From assembly GCA_024223125.1 (NCBI GenBank), contig JAAEOP010001298.1, positions 1-33,051 of the forward strand: a stretch of 33,051 nucleotides of DNA. Reading direction: 5' to 3'. Below, one piece after another: positions 9,601 to 17,503 of this stretch (position 1 is the first letter of the stretch; every line of letters starts with the position of its first letter). The notes under the pieces were generated by a model that made no database searches, was not told the DNA's origin, and saw only the letters and a list, made by a program, of their open reading frames with translations. The position numbers were made by a program, and so were the translations under genes. This DNA comes from Chloroflexota bacterium (lineage in GTDB: Bacteria; Chloroflexota; Anaerolineae; Promineifilales; Promineifilaceae).

Positions 9601-12213
9601 GGCAGCGGAGTTGAGAGCCATATCTTGTAATTGCATTTGGGCTTCTGCTTCTTTGCGGTCAGAAATATCAATAACACTAAAGCGCACCAGATGATTACGG
9701 TCGCCGGGCAGCCCGGCCAGACGCACTTCGCAGGGAATCTCATCACCGGCCGCGTTGCAATGGGTCCATTCAAAAACCGGAAACTCGCCAGACAAAGCAG
9801 CGCCAATTTTTTCCATTGCTTTTTCGGCCGAAGGACGGCCGTCAGGCTGAAATTCAGGACTCATCTCGGCCAGACCAACTTTGACTAACTCCTTACGGGG
9901 CAGGCCATACAAACGTTCCGCATGGACATTGGGACGTTCAAACAAGCCAGTTTGGGTGTTGACCACCCCAATGGCTTCGGGTGAAAATTCTAACAGGCTG
10001 GTCAGGTCTTCTTCGTGTTCTTGTAAGATTGCTGTTGCTTCTTCCAGTTCAGCGGCTCGCTGCTGTACCTGAGCAAATAGGCGCGTGTTTTGCAGCGCTA
10101 CAGCAATCTGCGAAGCCAATGTGGTTTGAATTATGACATCCCGCTGCGTGAAGCGGTCGGTTGTATTGGCCTGAATATCCAGTACGCCCAACACCTGTCC
10201 CCCCACCAACATCGGCACGGCCATTTCGGCCCGCGTCTGCGGCAGATGGGGATTGGGCAAGAAGCCTGTTTCAGCCCGTACATCGTTGACAATGACGCCA
10301 GAACGGCCGCGAGCAGCCCGGGCTACCAATGATTGTTCTTGAGAGAGAGAAATGTCACGCCCTTCGGCCACCATTTGGCGGCCAATCTTGCTAGCGCCGG
10401 CAGCCAAAGTCAAGGTGTCTTCTGCTTCGTTGAGAAGGTAAATGTGGGCATGATAGAGATTGAAGCTTTCTTTTACCAGGTCTACCACGGCTTGGATCAT
10501 TTCCTGGGGATCAAGAATGGTGGAAACGGCCGTGCTAACCTGAGCTACCGTGCCCAACCGTGAAGCAATCTGCTCCTGGTCAACCAACACTTCGGCTAAA
10601 GCTTCCTCAGCCTGAATACGCGGCGTTACATCCCGGCCGACGCCCCGAAAACCAATAATATTATTTTCGGCGTCATAACGGGGCAGCACATAGGTTTCCA
10701 GATGGCGGGTTCTACCATCCTGACCGACAGCTTCCCATACAAACTCTCTTACCGGTTCACCCGATTCAACCACCTTATTAAACGTAGCCAACACCTTTTC
10801 CGCAACTTCTGGTGTGGTGTAATCTTTATAATTCATACCCAGCAGTTCTTGCGGTGGATAGCCAATCACCTCGCCAAGCTGATTATTCAAAAAGGTAAAA
10901 TCACCTTCCAGGTTTGTTTCGTAGTAGCCATCTTCGATACTTTCTAAAATGGTACGATACCTGACTTCGGATTCTCGCAGCACTCCTTCGGCTCGTATAC
11001 GTTCCGTCACATCGCGGAGAACACCACGAAACCCTATAGGCTCGTTCCTGACATCTTTGGCCAATGCCGTAGAGACTTCTACAAACCGTGCTGAACCATC
11101 CTGAGTTAAAACAGGGTAAACAAATCCATTAATCGGTTCCCCTGTCTGAAAAACTTTGTTGAAGGTCATGAACACCCGATCGGCCGTTTCAGCGGTCATA
11201 TGATCTCGGAAGTTAAGCCCCATCATTTTATCGGTAGAATAATCAAGAATGTGGGCACACTGGTCGTTAGCGAAGGTGATACTGCCTTCCAAGTCTACCT
11301 CATAAAAACCATCGTTAATGTTTTCCAGAATCTCACGATATTTTTCTTCGGCAATTCTTCTTTCTTGAATGAAGTTCGTAACATCACGGGCAATCCCTCT
11401 AAAACCAACTGGCTCCCCATTTTCATCATGCATCAGGGCAATGGATGTTTCCATGATTTTGGGGGCGCCGTCTTTGCGGAATGTTTCCATGAGGAAGGCG
11501 TTGGTGGGTTTACCGGTATCGTAGACTTTATTGTATGCTTCATATATCTTCCGGGCATTATCCTCGTCAGTGTAATCACGGTTGTTCAGGCCCAGTAGTT
11601 CTTCTTCAGGATAGCCCAAAACATTGGACAACCCCTTGTTGTAGAAGGTGATGTTACCCTGTAAATCTACTTCATAATAGCCATCTTCAATGTTATCAAA
11701 GGCGCGGCGGTATAATTCTACAACTTGGGACGTTTGTTGTACCAGGCAAGCATTGCAAACTGTAGCCAGTTTATCTTGCAATGGTTTTAGCGCCTGTAAC
11801 TGTTCCTGGGGAATGGGCTGCTTATTTTTAACCAGGATGAGTAAACCAAAGTTTGTCAGTTCCAGGATATGGTAGAAGTTGCCCTCAGCGCTTTGCCCTT
11901 GCAAGGGCAAAGTGCGTAAGAAGGCTGGTTTTTCCGGCTGGCTTAAGGAAGATGGAATCAGAGCAGTGGCAGCCTGATAGGTTTTATTCCGTTCCAGACG
12001 ACGGGGAATATGATAAAGCGGGGTCAGGCGGTACGGTTCGTCGTTTTCAGCGGTATGGACCTGGTAGACGCTGGCAGCTACACAGTTGAGCTTTTTTAGG
12101 AAAGTTCGCAGACTGGCTTTTAGCATCTCGTCCATATCCAGGCTGGCGCCGATGGACATGGCAATTTCGTAAGCTATTTGTAGCGATTGGTATTGTTCGG
12201 ATGGTTCTTTCAT
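6658..12213 (-). CDS. Giant soluble PAS/GAF sensor protein without output domain
   Basis: This is an 1851-residue cytoplasmic protein without transmembrane segments. Approximate order: an N-terminal GAF-like region 1-160; three closely similar PAS repeats 166-285, 292-405 and 418-535; GAF 550-715; PAS 730-855; PAS 862-975 (a classic GENPRVLKSE/WRGEIVNRRKDGS PAS); GAF 985-1155; GAF 1165-1325; a short REGW-type GAF-like module 1340-1440; GAF 1450-1620; GAF 1628-1790; and a terminal half-GAF tail 1797-1840 (LREVATRIRSSSDV to TFVYLG). No kinase, cyclase, GGDEF, EAL, receiver or DNA-binding domain is visible. It presumably senses small molecules or redox state and modulates the kinase encoded next. 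The start overlaps the upstream stop by one base (TAATG) behind a GGAGGAAAG ribosome site, implying coupled translation. Confidence 0.9.
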   Translation of the reverse strand: MKEPSEQYQSLQIAYEIAMSIGASLDMDEMLKASLRTFLKKLNCVAASVYQVHTAENDEPYRLTPLYHIPRRLERNKTYQAATALIPSSLSQPEKPAFLRTLPLQGQSAEGNFYHILELTNFGLLILVKNKQPIPQEQLQALKPLQDKLATVCNACLVQQTSQVVELYRRAFDNIEDGYYEVDLQGNITFYNKGLSNVLGYPEEELLGLNNRDYTDEDNARKIYEAYNKVYDTGKPTNAFLMETFRKDGAPKIMETSIALMHDENGEPVGFRGIARDVTNFIQERRIAEEKYREILENINDGFYEVDLEGSITFANDQCAHILDYSTDKMMGLNFRDHMTAETADRVFMTFNKVFQTGEPINGFVYPVLTQDGSARFVEVSTALAKDVRNEPIGFRGVLRDVTERIRAEGVLRESEVRYRTILESIEDGYYETNLEGDFTFLNNQLGEVIGYPPQELLGMNYKDYTTPEVAEKVLATFNKVVESGEPVREFVWEAVGQDGRTRHLETYVLPRYDAENNIIGFRGVGRDVTPRIQAEEALAEVLVDQEQIASRLGTVAQVSTAVSTILDPQEMIQAVVDLVKESFNLYHAHIYLLNEAEDTLTLAAGASKIGRQMVAEGRDISLSQEQSLVARAARGRSGVIVNDVRAETGFLPNPHLPQTRAEMAVPMLVGGQVLGVLDIQANTTDRFTQRDVIIQTTLASQIAVALQNTRLFAQVQQRAAELEEATAILQEHEEDLTSLLEFSPEAIGVVNTQTGLFERPNVHAERLYGLPRKELVKVGLAEMSPEFQPDGRPSAEKAMEKIGAALSGEFPVFEWTHCNAAGDEIPCEVRLAGLPGDRNHLVRFSVIDISDRKEAEAQMQLQDMALNSAANSITITDRQGTILWVNDAFSQLTQFSKEDAIGENPRVLKSERQDKSFYKEMWVTILNGDVWRGEIVNRRKDGSLYTEEMTITPVRMTGEEITHFIAMKQDISERIQAAKALETALYESERLYEMSTKLNVTTSVQDILEDVLLPALGKDPSFAALLTVETENGRPLWAEIAADWYKNDRPDTDFSVGTRMYLPNFPGADRWIDNPDEVIMIGNVDADETIDPSIEMMLQMGDFKASVTMPLFTQGKWVGFASISWDAPRQFTEGNRRIYQALAEQTAVIFNNQILFDQTQKRAAELETVTQISSVISDILDENELLQTTVDLINDKFNVYFTGIYLLDKTGSSLSLNSGSGEAGRQMVAQGGAIPLDNPESHIALTVREQKGIIIPDRQAIPGHKPNPLLPNARSQVTVPIFSGETTIGVLDVQCENISRFGKTDLRVMSVLMPQIVTALNNARSFTRSEKAMQELEDITRQLRREGWESYLETSFAEEIGYGYDKKQIIPMKTVRDKDKKSNKKEANGADLLAQPLLVQGTSIGKLTLTEPETLTDDAADIMTAVAERLSAHIENLRLSEQTDQARLQAEKLYQGSAALNTAQTYDEVLTALRNHSIVGHENVVNIGLNYFDQPWTPDNMPKWSLVLTRWGHLPAEALSPQYLLSNFPSVSQVIQADAPTIITNVAKDERLGKNARALYKDHFQAKSAIFIPLVVGMQWVGYIDTVYSKMTEFPEEEIRHLVTLSQQAAVAIQSIRLFAQTQDQLSDLTTIQATTSGLTQAATFDDAVNTLLSQVANAVQLDMASFYLYEEETQTMTRTGMYPAAEPKDISLTISLSDYPLTQAVLDSRKPQAVTGDDPKLQLHARESFQEADITAKATIPITSQRGVFGIVVVSSKKAGHTYSEPDLNLLQTLADQAIIAFERVRLLEETRLRAEREQKLREVATRIRSSSDVDMIMRTAVQEIGQVLGRQTFVYLGSEKDKLAEGEA
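6694..6825 (-). other. Conserved half-GAF tail, 1851-residue sensor
   Basis: Codons 1797-1840 carry the tail as EQKLREVATRIRSSSDVDMI, then MRTAVQEIGQVLG and the strand TFVYLG. An ACGGCCGT site encodes the Thr-Ala-Val. Confidence 0.7.
10609..11718 (-). repeat. Three tandem PAS-encoding units within the giant sensor gene
   Basis: Codons about 166-535 of the 1851-residue protein contain three consecutive PAS domains with a period near 126 residues. Each carries a variant of DGYYEVDLEG, then ITFxN, GYxxxxLLGxN, RDYT, FNKVxxTGEP and GFRGxxRDVT. They are more alike than the other PAS domains of the locus, which suggests internal duplication. Confidence 0.8.
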
Positions 12214-15200
12214 TATTCTTTCCTCCGAGAATCACCATTTTCAGTTTTTGCGGAGGGCAAGGTCAGTTCTACAGTTGTGTGCCGAGCGCTTAACGCATCG
12301 CCTAGTTCCTGAACGGCCGTTTGCAATGCCTTTTCCACGCTAATAGTACTTTGAATCTTTTGTGTAATTTCATTAACAATCCGTTCCCGTTCTGCCTGAC
12401 GTCGGGTTCTTTCAAATTGTTGGGCATTCACAATAGAGACTGCAATGGGTGCGACCAGCGTCATCAACAGATTTTGGTCTTGTTCGTTGTAAACCCGCAC
12501 TTCCCTGAAGGCATTTGCACCAATTACCCCCAGAAGCGTATTACCCAGGATCATTGGTACGCCTAAATAAGTGTCTGTCATGCGTCCGGACCCGAGCACT
12601 TGCCCACCTTTTTGGACAATCGCTTCCTGTGTAAATGCGTTTACCAGCAACGGCCGTTTAGATTCTATAATTTGGGCCGTGAAACCCCCTTCACCACTAC
12701 CTAACTGTGTCGGCGCTACCTTTCTCGCCCCTTCCACTATGTCCACATAGTAGGGGAATGATATTGTGTCCGTCGCTTCGTCATAAAGGGCAATGTAAAG
12801 CGATTGAGCATCAAGTGTATCGTGTAGTTGAGAGCCAACTGAGTTCAACAAAGCTGAGAGGTCTAACTGAGAACTGGCTACTTCATTAATCACGTTAATG
12901 GTGGCTAGTTCGGCGGCACGCCTTTGGGTTTCAGATAGGGCTTGTTCTGTTCGGCCACGGGCAATTTCGGTTTCTTCAAATAATCTGGCGCGTTCTAATG
13001 CTTCGGCAACTTGTTGTGATATGGAGGTAAGCAAACGTTGTTTGTGTGGCGGAACGGGCTTGCCGGAGGGGTCACGGACACCTAAAGTGCCAATGGTAGA
13101 ACCGGCGATGGTTAATGGTGAAAGGACGGCCGTGTCATCAACAATCTGTTCCACCCCCGTACTCTCATCTAATTCTGGGTCGTCTGGAGATACGGCCGGA
13201 CCATTGCTCTGGATTGGTTGCAGTTTATGTTGATCATATAAATATCCTTGCAGCGGTTTTTCCCGGCTGGTTAAGAACATTTCCCAACCCTTATGGCTCA
13301 ACATCTGCTGCATCCGAGTTAATTTTTCTAACGCCTCTTGGGCGCGCTGGTATTGGTTAGCATTTTGTAAAGCTGTGGCAATTTGCCCGGCTAGTGTGGT
13401 TTGAATATTAATATCATTTTCGCTGAAATAATTAACCTTACTGGCTTGAATATCCAAAACGCCCAATACTTCTTCCCCGGCAATCAGGGGCGTAGCTAAT
13501 TCTGATCGTGTATCAGGTAAGTGGGGGTTGGGTAAGAAGCCAGCTTCAGCCTGCACATCATTGGTGATGACGCCCTGGTGTGAACGAGCCGCACGGGCCA
13601 CCAAAGAACGTTGTTGCCGTAAGGGTATTTTGTGGCTTTCGGTCAGCATTTTTTGCCCAACCTCGCCTGCCCCGGCCGCCAGGAATAGATTTTGCTTATC
13701 CTGACTCAGCAGATAAATGTGGGCATGGTACAAATTGAATTGTTCTTTTGTCAGGTCAGTCACTCGTTGTAATAGTTCGTTTTGATTCAGAATGGTGGTG
13801 GCGATCTGGCTGATCTCGGCCACAGCCTGTAATTCGGCTGCCTGTTTGGCTAAAGCTGCTTCGGCGCGCTTGTCGACAATGACGCTGGCTAATGTAGCCG
13901 TAAACAGGGACATCAATTCCGGTTCATACGATTGCAACGGCCGTTGGTTAATCAAGTTATCAGCCGTCAGCCAGCCAATGGGGAGGTCTTCCTGTTGCAA
14001 AATAGTCATAATGTGCCAGCCGCTCCCTACAGTCTGGTCGTCATAAACCAAATCTGTATCAGCGAGTACCTGGCGGCGTTCTTTACTTTCCAAAACAGGC
14101 ACAATCCAGGGGTTGTCGGCAATGCGCGTTTGCAAATGGGATTCATCACATACATTCCCTTCTCCATCTGTGCCATAAGTCCCGCGCATCCTGCTTACTG
14201 TCTCATCAAACAACCACAAACCGAGGCGATCAAAGTCTAACTTATTGCGGCCCAATTCAATCGCTTTAAGGAAAACATCGTTTAGATCTTCTTGTTCTGA
14301 AAGTTCAACAGAGATTTCATGCAATCTGGTTAATTTTTCCTGGAAATCACGGGCAGTTTGTTCACTTTGGCGAATTATTTCCTCTGTCTGCTTGCGTTCT
14401 GTAATGTCGCGCATGGTGATGCTGAAGCTAACAGGTTGGTTGTTGGCGTCATAGTTAATACCGACAGTTTCTTCAACAGGTACGGTTGGCCCGTTCGTTG
14501 TCACCAAGCCGGCTTCTGAGGCCCAACTACCATTTTCCAGAGCATTGGGAATCGCTTCATGGGTCAATATATCAGCATCTTTATCCAAGAAAAAATCGCT
14601 GGCTACCATTTGGGTGGTATCTGTATCGAGGGGCAAGCCCATCATCCGCAACCCAGATGGATTCACATAAAGGGCATGGCCTTCTAATGAACCGACGCCG
14701 ATGAAGTCAGGATGATTTTCTACAATGGAGGCCAGTAGATGCGCCTGATCACCCAAACGATGGCTTTCAATCGTCGTGGCCAACAAGGTCACAATCTGGC
14801 GGATAAAATTGATGTCAGTGTCTTGGAAGGCATACGGCCGTTTACTGCCAACATTCAACGATCCAAACACCTCGCCACCGGCAACCAATGGGGCTGTCAT
14901 GACGCTTTGCATCCCATCGGCCATAGACTTGCGCGTGTCCACAAAATCAGACAAGGGCATATCCAGAGGCAAACGGATAAGACGATTTTCGCGGATTGTC
15001 TTGCCGACTGCTGTGTCTGCCAGGGGAAGCTGGGTATCAATGGAAATGTGTCCTTCCTCACCACCGAGAGCTAATATTTCAAAAGTTTCGCCAGATGTGT
15101 CCGTCAAAGCAATTGAAACGCGGTCGCCAGCAATAATATTCGAGATCTGGCTGCAAGCGATGCTGTAAACTTCATCACTGTCTTTTGCCGCGTGGAATGA

Positions 15201-16544
15201 GGCGCTTAATTCATTGAGTGCTACCAATCGCTGCGCCTGTTCTTCTGCCAGAGTAAACAGCCGGTCTGTTTCGGCCAGCGCGGCTTCTGTCTGGGCTACC
15301 TGGCGGGCATTCTGAATGGCAATTGCTACTTGGTGGGCAATGGATTGTAATAGTTTAGCGCTTTCTTCATCCAGTCCATTCACCACATCATGCTGCACAT
15401 CCAGCACACCGATGACATCATTACCGACGGCAATCGGTATAGCAATTTCTGACTTCGTATCTGGCAATAGATCATTAAATAGCCATATTTCATCTTGTGA
15501 CACATCAGGAATCAAAATGACCTGATTGGTTGAAGCGGCCCGCCCTACAAACCCGCGATCTTTATGTATTTTATAACCGGCTGCCAGCATTTGTCGCCCG
15601 GCTTCGCCAGTACCAGTACTGCCAGCCAGCGCCAGATCTTCTTTCTGGGCGTCAAATAGATAAATTTGCACATGATAATATTGGAAGGCATCGCGTACCC
15701 CGGCCACAACTTCAGCCACCAGTTCGTCCAGGTCTAGGATGGTGGATAGATGGCGGCTGACTTCGGCGCTGGTAGCCAGGGCCTGAGTGCGATCAGCCAC
15801 ACGCTGCTCCAGACTACTGATCGAATTGCTCAGTTGGGCAGTCATGCTGTTGAAGGTATTGGCCAGTGTGGCCAGTTCGTCGCCTGTGGTTACGTTAATC
15901 TTGTACTCCAGATTACCCTCAGCAATACTCCTGGCTGCCCGCACCAACTCGTGCAGGGGATTTGTAATAGACCGGCTAAAGAACAACACCAGCAGCGACC
16001 CAACAACGGCCGTTGCCAACGCTACGCCAAAACCCTGATTACGAATTGCCGTTAACTTGGCTTCTAAGGGCGCTGTAGACAATCCTACGCTCACCGCGCC
16101 TAGCGGCCGATTGCCAACAATTATGACCCGCCCGGCTAACAAATGGTCGGGTTGCCACTCGTAAACGGCTGCATTACTCTCGACTAATCTTTGCCCAAAG
16201 GGATCGCTATCTAAACCAAACGTCAGCGCCGATTCAAAAGCATCCGCGATAATTATGCCTGTTTCATCATAAACACGAGCAGATATGACAATCTCCTCAG
16301 TAACCAACTCTGCCATTAGTTCTTGTAGTGAAGCCACATCCAGGTTATGCAATGGATCAGCCACGGCGCCTGATTCCAACAGGAGTAGCAATCCAGCTTG
16401 TTGCTGCAATTCAGTGCGAAAGCTCTGTTGCTCGCGTCGAATCGAAAACAGGGTGGTACTGGCCACGGTGATAACGATCATGAGTACCATAACCAGGGTT
16501 AATTTGGTAACCAACGACCAACTTCGCCACTTTAATCGGGACAT
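12213..16544 (-). CDS. Membrane HAMP/GAF/PAS sensor protein without output domain
   Basis: This 1443-residue protein has a transmembrane segment at 11-34, an extracytoplasmic region of about 135 residues (35-170), a second transmembrane segment at 171-190 and a HAMP domain at 191-245. The cytoplasmic part runs GAF 258-420, GAF 438-597, PAS 604-717, GAF 740-895, GAF 905-1065, a REGW-type short module 1075-1190 (SHKGWEMF), GAF 1212-1380 and the half-GAF tail 1387-1428. There is no kinase or other effector. Its ATG shares a base with the stop of the PhnD-like lipoprotein gene (TAATG), with a GGGGAGG ribosome site eight bases upstream, so the two are translationally coupled. The simplest reading is that the lipoprotein presents its ligand to the extracytoplasmic domain, as LuxP does for LuxQ or TorT for TorS. 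That pairing is inference. Confidence 0.9.
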   Translation of the reverse strand: MSRLKWRSWSLVTKLTLVMVLMIVITVASTTLFSIRREQQSFRTELQQQAGLLLLLESGAVADPLHNLDVASLQELMAELVTEEIVISARVYDETGIIIADAFESALTFGLDSDPFGQRLVESNAAVYEWQPDHLLAGRVIIVGNRPLGAVSVGLSTAPLEAKLTAIRNQGFGVALATAVVGSLLVLFFSRSITNPLHELVRAARSIAEGNLEYKINVTTGDELATLANTFNSMTAQLSNSISSLEQRVADRTQALATSAEVSRHLSTILDLDELVAEVVAGVRDAFQYYHVQIYLFDAQKEDLALAGSTGTGEAGRQMLAAGYKIHKDRGFVGRAASTNQVILIPDVSQDEIWLFNDLLPDTKSEIAIPIAVGNDVIGVLDVQHDVVNGLDEESAKLLQSIAHQVAIAIQNARQVAQTEAALAETDRLFTLAEEQAQRLVALNELSASFHAAKDSDEVYSIACSQISNIIAGDRVSIALTDTSGETFEILALGGEEGHISIDTQLPLADTAVGKTIRENRLIRLPLDMPLSDFVDTRKSMADGMQSVMTAPLVAGGEVFGSLNVGSKRPYAFQDTDINFIRQIVTLLATTIESHRLGDQAHLLASIVENHPDFIGVGSLEGHALYVNPSGLRMMGLPLDTDTTQMVASDFFLDKDADILTHEAIPNALENGSWASEAGLVTTNGPTVPVEETVGINYDANNQPVSFSITMRDITERKQTEEIIRQSEQTARDFQEKLTRLHEISVELSEQEDLNDVFLKAIELGRNKLDFDRLGLWLFDETVSRMRGTYGTDGEGNVCDESHLQTRIADNPWIVPVLESKERRQVLADTDLVYDDQTVGSGWHIMTILQQEDLPIGWLTADNLINQRPLQSYEPELMSLFTATLASVIVDKRAEAALAKQAAELQAVAEISQIATTILNQNELLQRVTDLTKEQFNLYHAHIYLLSQDKQNLFLAAGAGEVGQKMLTESHKIPLRQQRSLVARAARSHQGVITNDVQAEAGFLPNPHLPDTRSELATPLIAGEEVLGVLDIQASKVNYFSENDINIQTTLAGQIATALQNANQYQRAQEALEKLTRMQQMLSHKGWEMFLTSREKPLQGYLYDQHKLQPIQSNGPAVSPDDPELDESTGVEQIVDDTAVLSPLTIAGSTIGTLGVRDPSGKPVPPHKQRLLTSISQQVAEALERARLFEETEIARGRTEQALSETQRRAAELATINVINEVASSQLDLSALLNSVGSQLHDTLDAQSLYIALYDEATDTISFPYYVDIVEGARKVAPTQLGSGEGGFTAQIIESKRPLLVNAFTQEAIVQKGGQVLGSGRMTDTYLGVPMILGNTLLGVIGANAFREVRVYNEQDQNLLMTLVAPIAVSIVNAQQFERTRRQAERERIVNEITQKIQSTISVEKALQTAVQELGDALSARHTTVELTLPSAKTENGDSRRKE
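12261..12386 (-). other. Conserved half-GAF tail, 1443-residue sensor
   Basis: Codons 1387-1428 carry the tail as ERIVNEITQKIQSTISVEKA, then LQTAVQELGDALS and the strand TTVEL. An ACGGCCGT site encodes the Thr-Ala-Val. Confidence 0.7.
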
Positions 16545-17479
16545 TAAACATACCTCCCCTGAACCAAGCCGTACAGTTCCTGCATACGAGTCAGAGAATC
16601 TTCAGTGGGAAACGTATCAAACTGCGCTGTCTCCTCAAATATTTCAAGTATCTTTTGGCCTTCAGTCGTACCATTCATGTTAATAAGCAGCGCCATAATG
16701 GCCTCTTTCAATGCTGGATCCATATTGGGGCCGATTAACATCACATGCCGAGGCACTGCTTCTATATCAGATAAAATGGTCAATGTCGATCGGAAATCAT
16801 CTGGAATTTCTGTGAAGTCACTTGAACTAACAGCCCCGGCGTCTATTTTACCGTTGATAACCCACCGAATAGTATTCTCATTATCCTCGGTAAAAACATA
16901 ACCTACCTCATCCTCGGCGACGACAGCTTCAGCGCCAGATTTCTCTACTAAATTCAAATCAGTGTTCAGTAAATATGCAGTCGGCAGGAAATAGCCCGAG
17001 GTAGAAAACGGCTCCTCAAATCCAACCATCTGGCCTTCAAGGTCGGAAAGTGAAGTGAAGCCGCTTTCGGACAAAGAAAAGATAGTTGAATTGTATTCAG
17101 CAACACCGCCCTTCCAACGTCGCAAAGCAAGTTGAGCTCCGCTAATATCGCTGACATACATAGCTGGATATGGGCTGTCGAAGTACAGGTCTACTTCCCC
17201 GGAAGCTAATAATTGACTCATCGTTTCCAGATCTGGGGCAACCTTCACCCGGCCTACGCTGATGCCAAAGCCGCCCAGATTGGCAGCCAGATAATCAGCC
17301 AATGGCTGGAATTCCTCAATGGTCTGTGTTGGGTTGCCAGAAATATCGGCCAGGGTTATTGTGCCTGTTGCTGATGTGGTTGTCGTTTGAGCAGGCGTTT
17401 GTTCTGTAGCTGTACTGCACCCAACTATAATTGTCAATATACCAACCAGGGCGGTGAATTTGAGAAATTTGATTAACAT
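16544..17479 (-). CDS. PhnD-like substrate-binding lipoprotein
   Basis: The protein is 311 residues from the ATG at 17479. That start has GGAG nine bases upstream, whereas the in-frame ATG at 17494 has no ribosome site. The N-terminus is a lipoprotein signal peptide with lipobox IVGC, Cys21 from this start. The body matches the phosphate/phosphite/phosphonate-binding (PhnD, Phosphonate-bd) fold: an opening strand ITLADIS, a LADYLAANLG helix, the DLYFDSPYPAMYVSD hinge segment near residues 97-111, and SDLEGQMVGFEEPFSTSGYFLP, which corresponds to the GSxSTSG-type ligand loop. Its ligand cannot be read from sequence. No ABC permease or ATPase gene is in the window, and the gene sits between two membrane sensor genes, so a sensory rather than transport role is likely. 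Confidence 0.88.
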   Translation of the reverse strand: MLIKFLKFTALVGILTIIVGCSTATEQTPAQTTTTSATGTITLADISGNPTQTIEEFQPLADYLAANLGGFGISVGRVKVAPDLETMSQLLASGEVDLYFDSPYPAMYVSDISGAQLALRRWKGGVAEYNSTIFSLSESGFTSLSDLEGQMVGFEEPFSTSGYFLPTAYLLNTDLNLVEKSGAEAVVAEDEVGYVFTEDNENTIRWVINGKIDAGAVSSSDFTEIPDDFRSTLTILSDIEAVPRHVMLIGPNMDPALKEAIMALLINMNGTTEGQKILEIFEETAQFDTFPTEDSLTRMQELYGLVQGRYV

Positions 17480-17503
17480 AGGGTATTTCTCCATAAAATT
17501 TGC

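Noticed and set aside
16544..17479. Component of a phosphonate ABC transporter
   Set aside because: No permease or ATPase gene adjoins it, and its neighbours on both sides are sensor genes, so a transport operon is not supported here.
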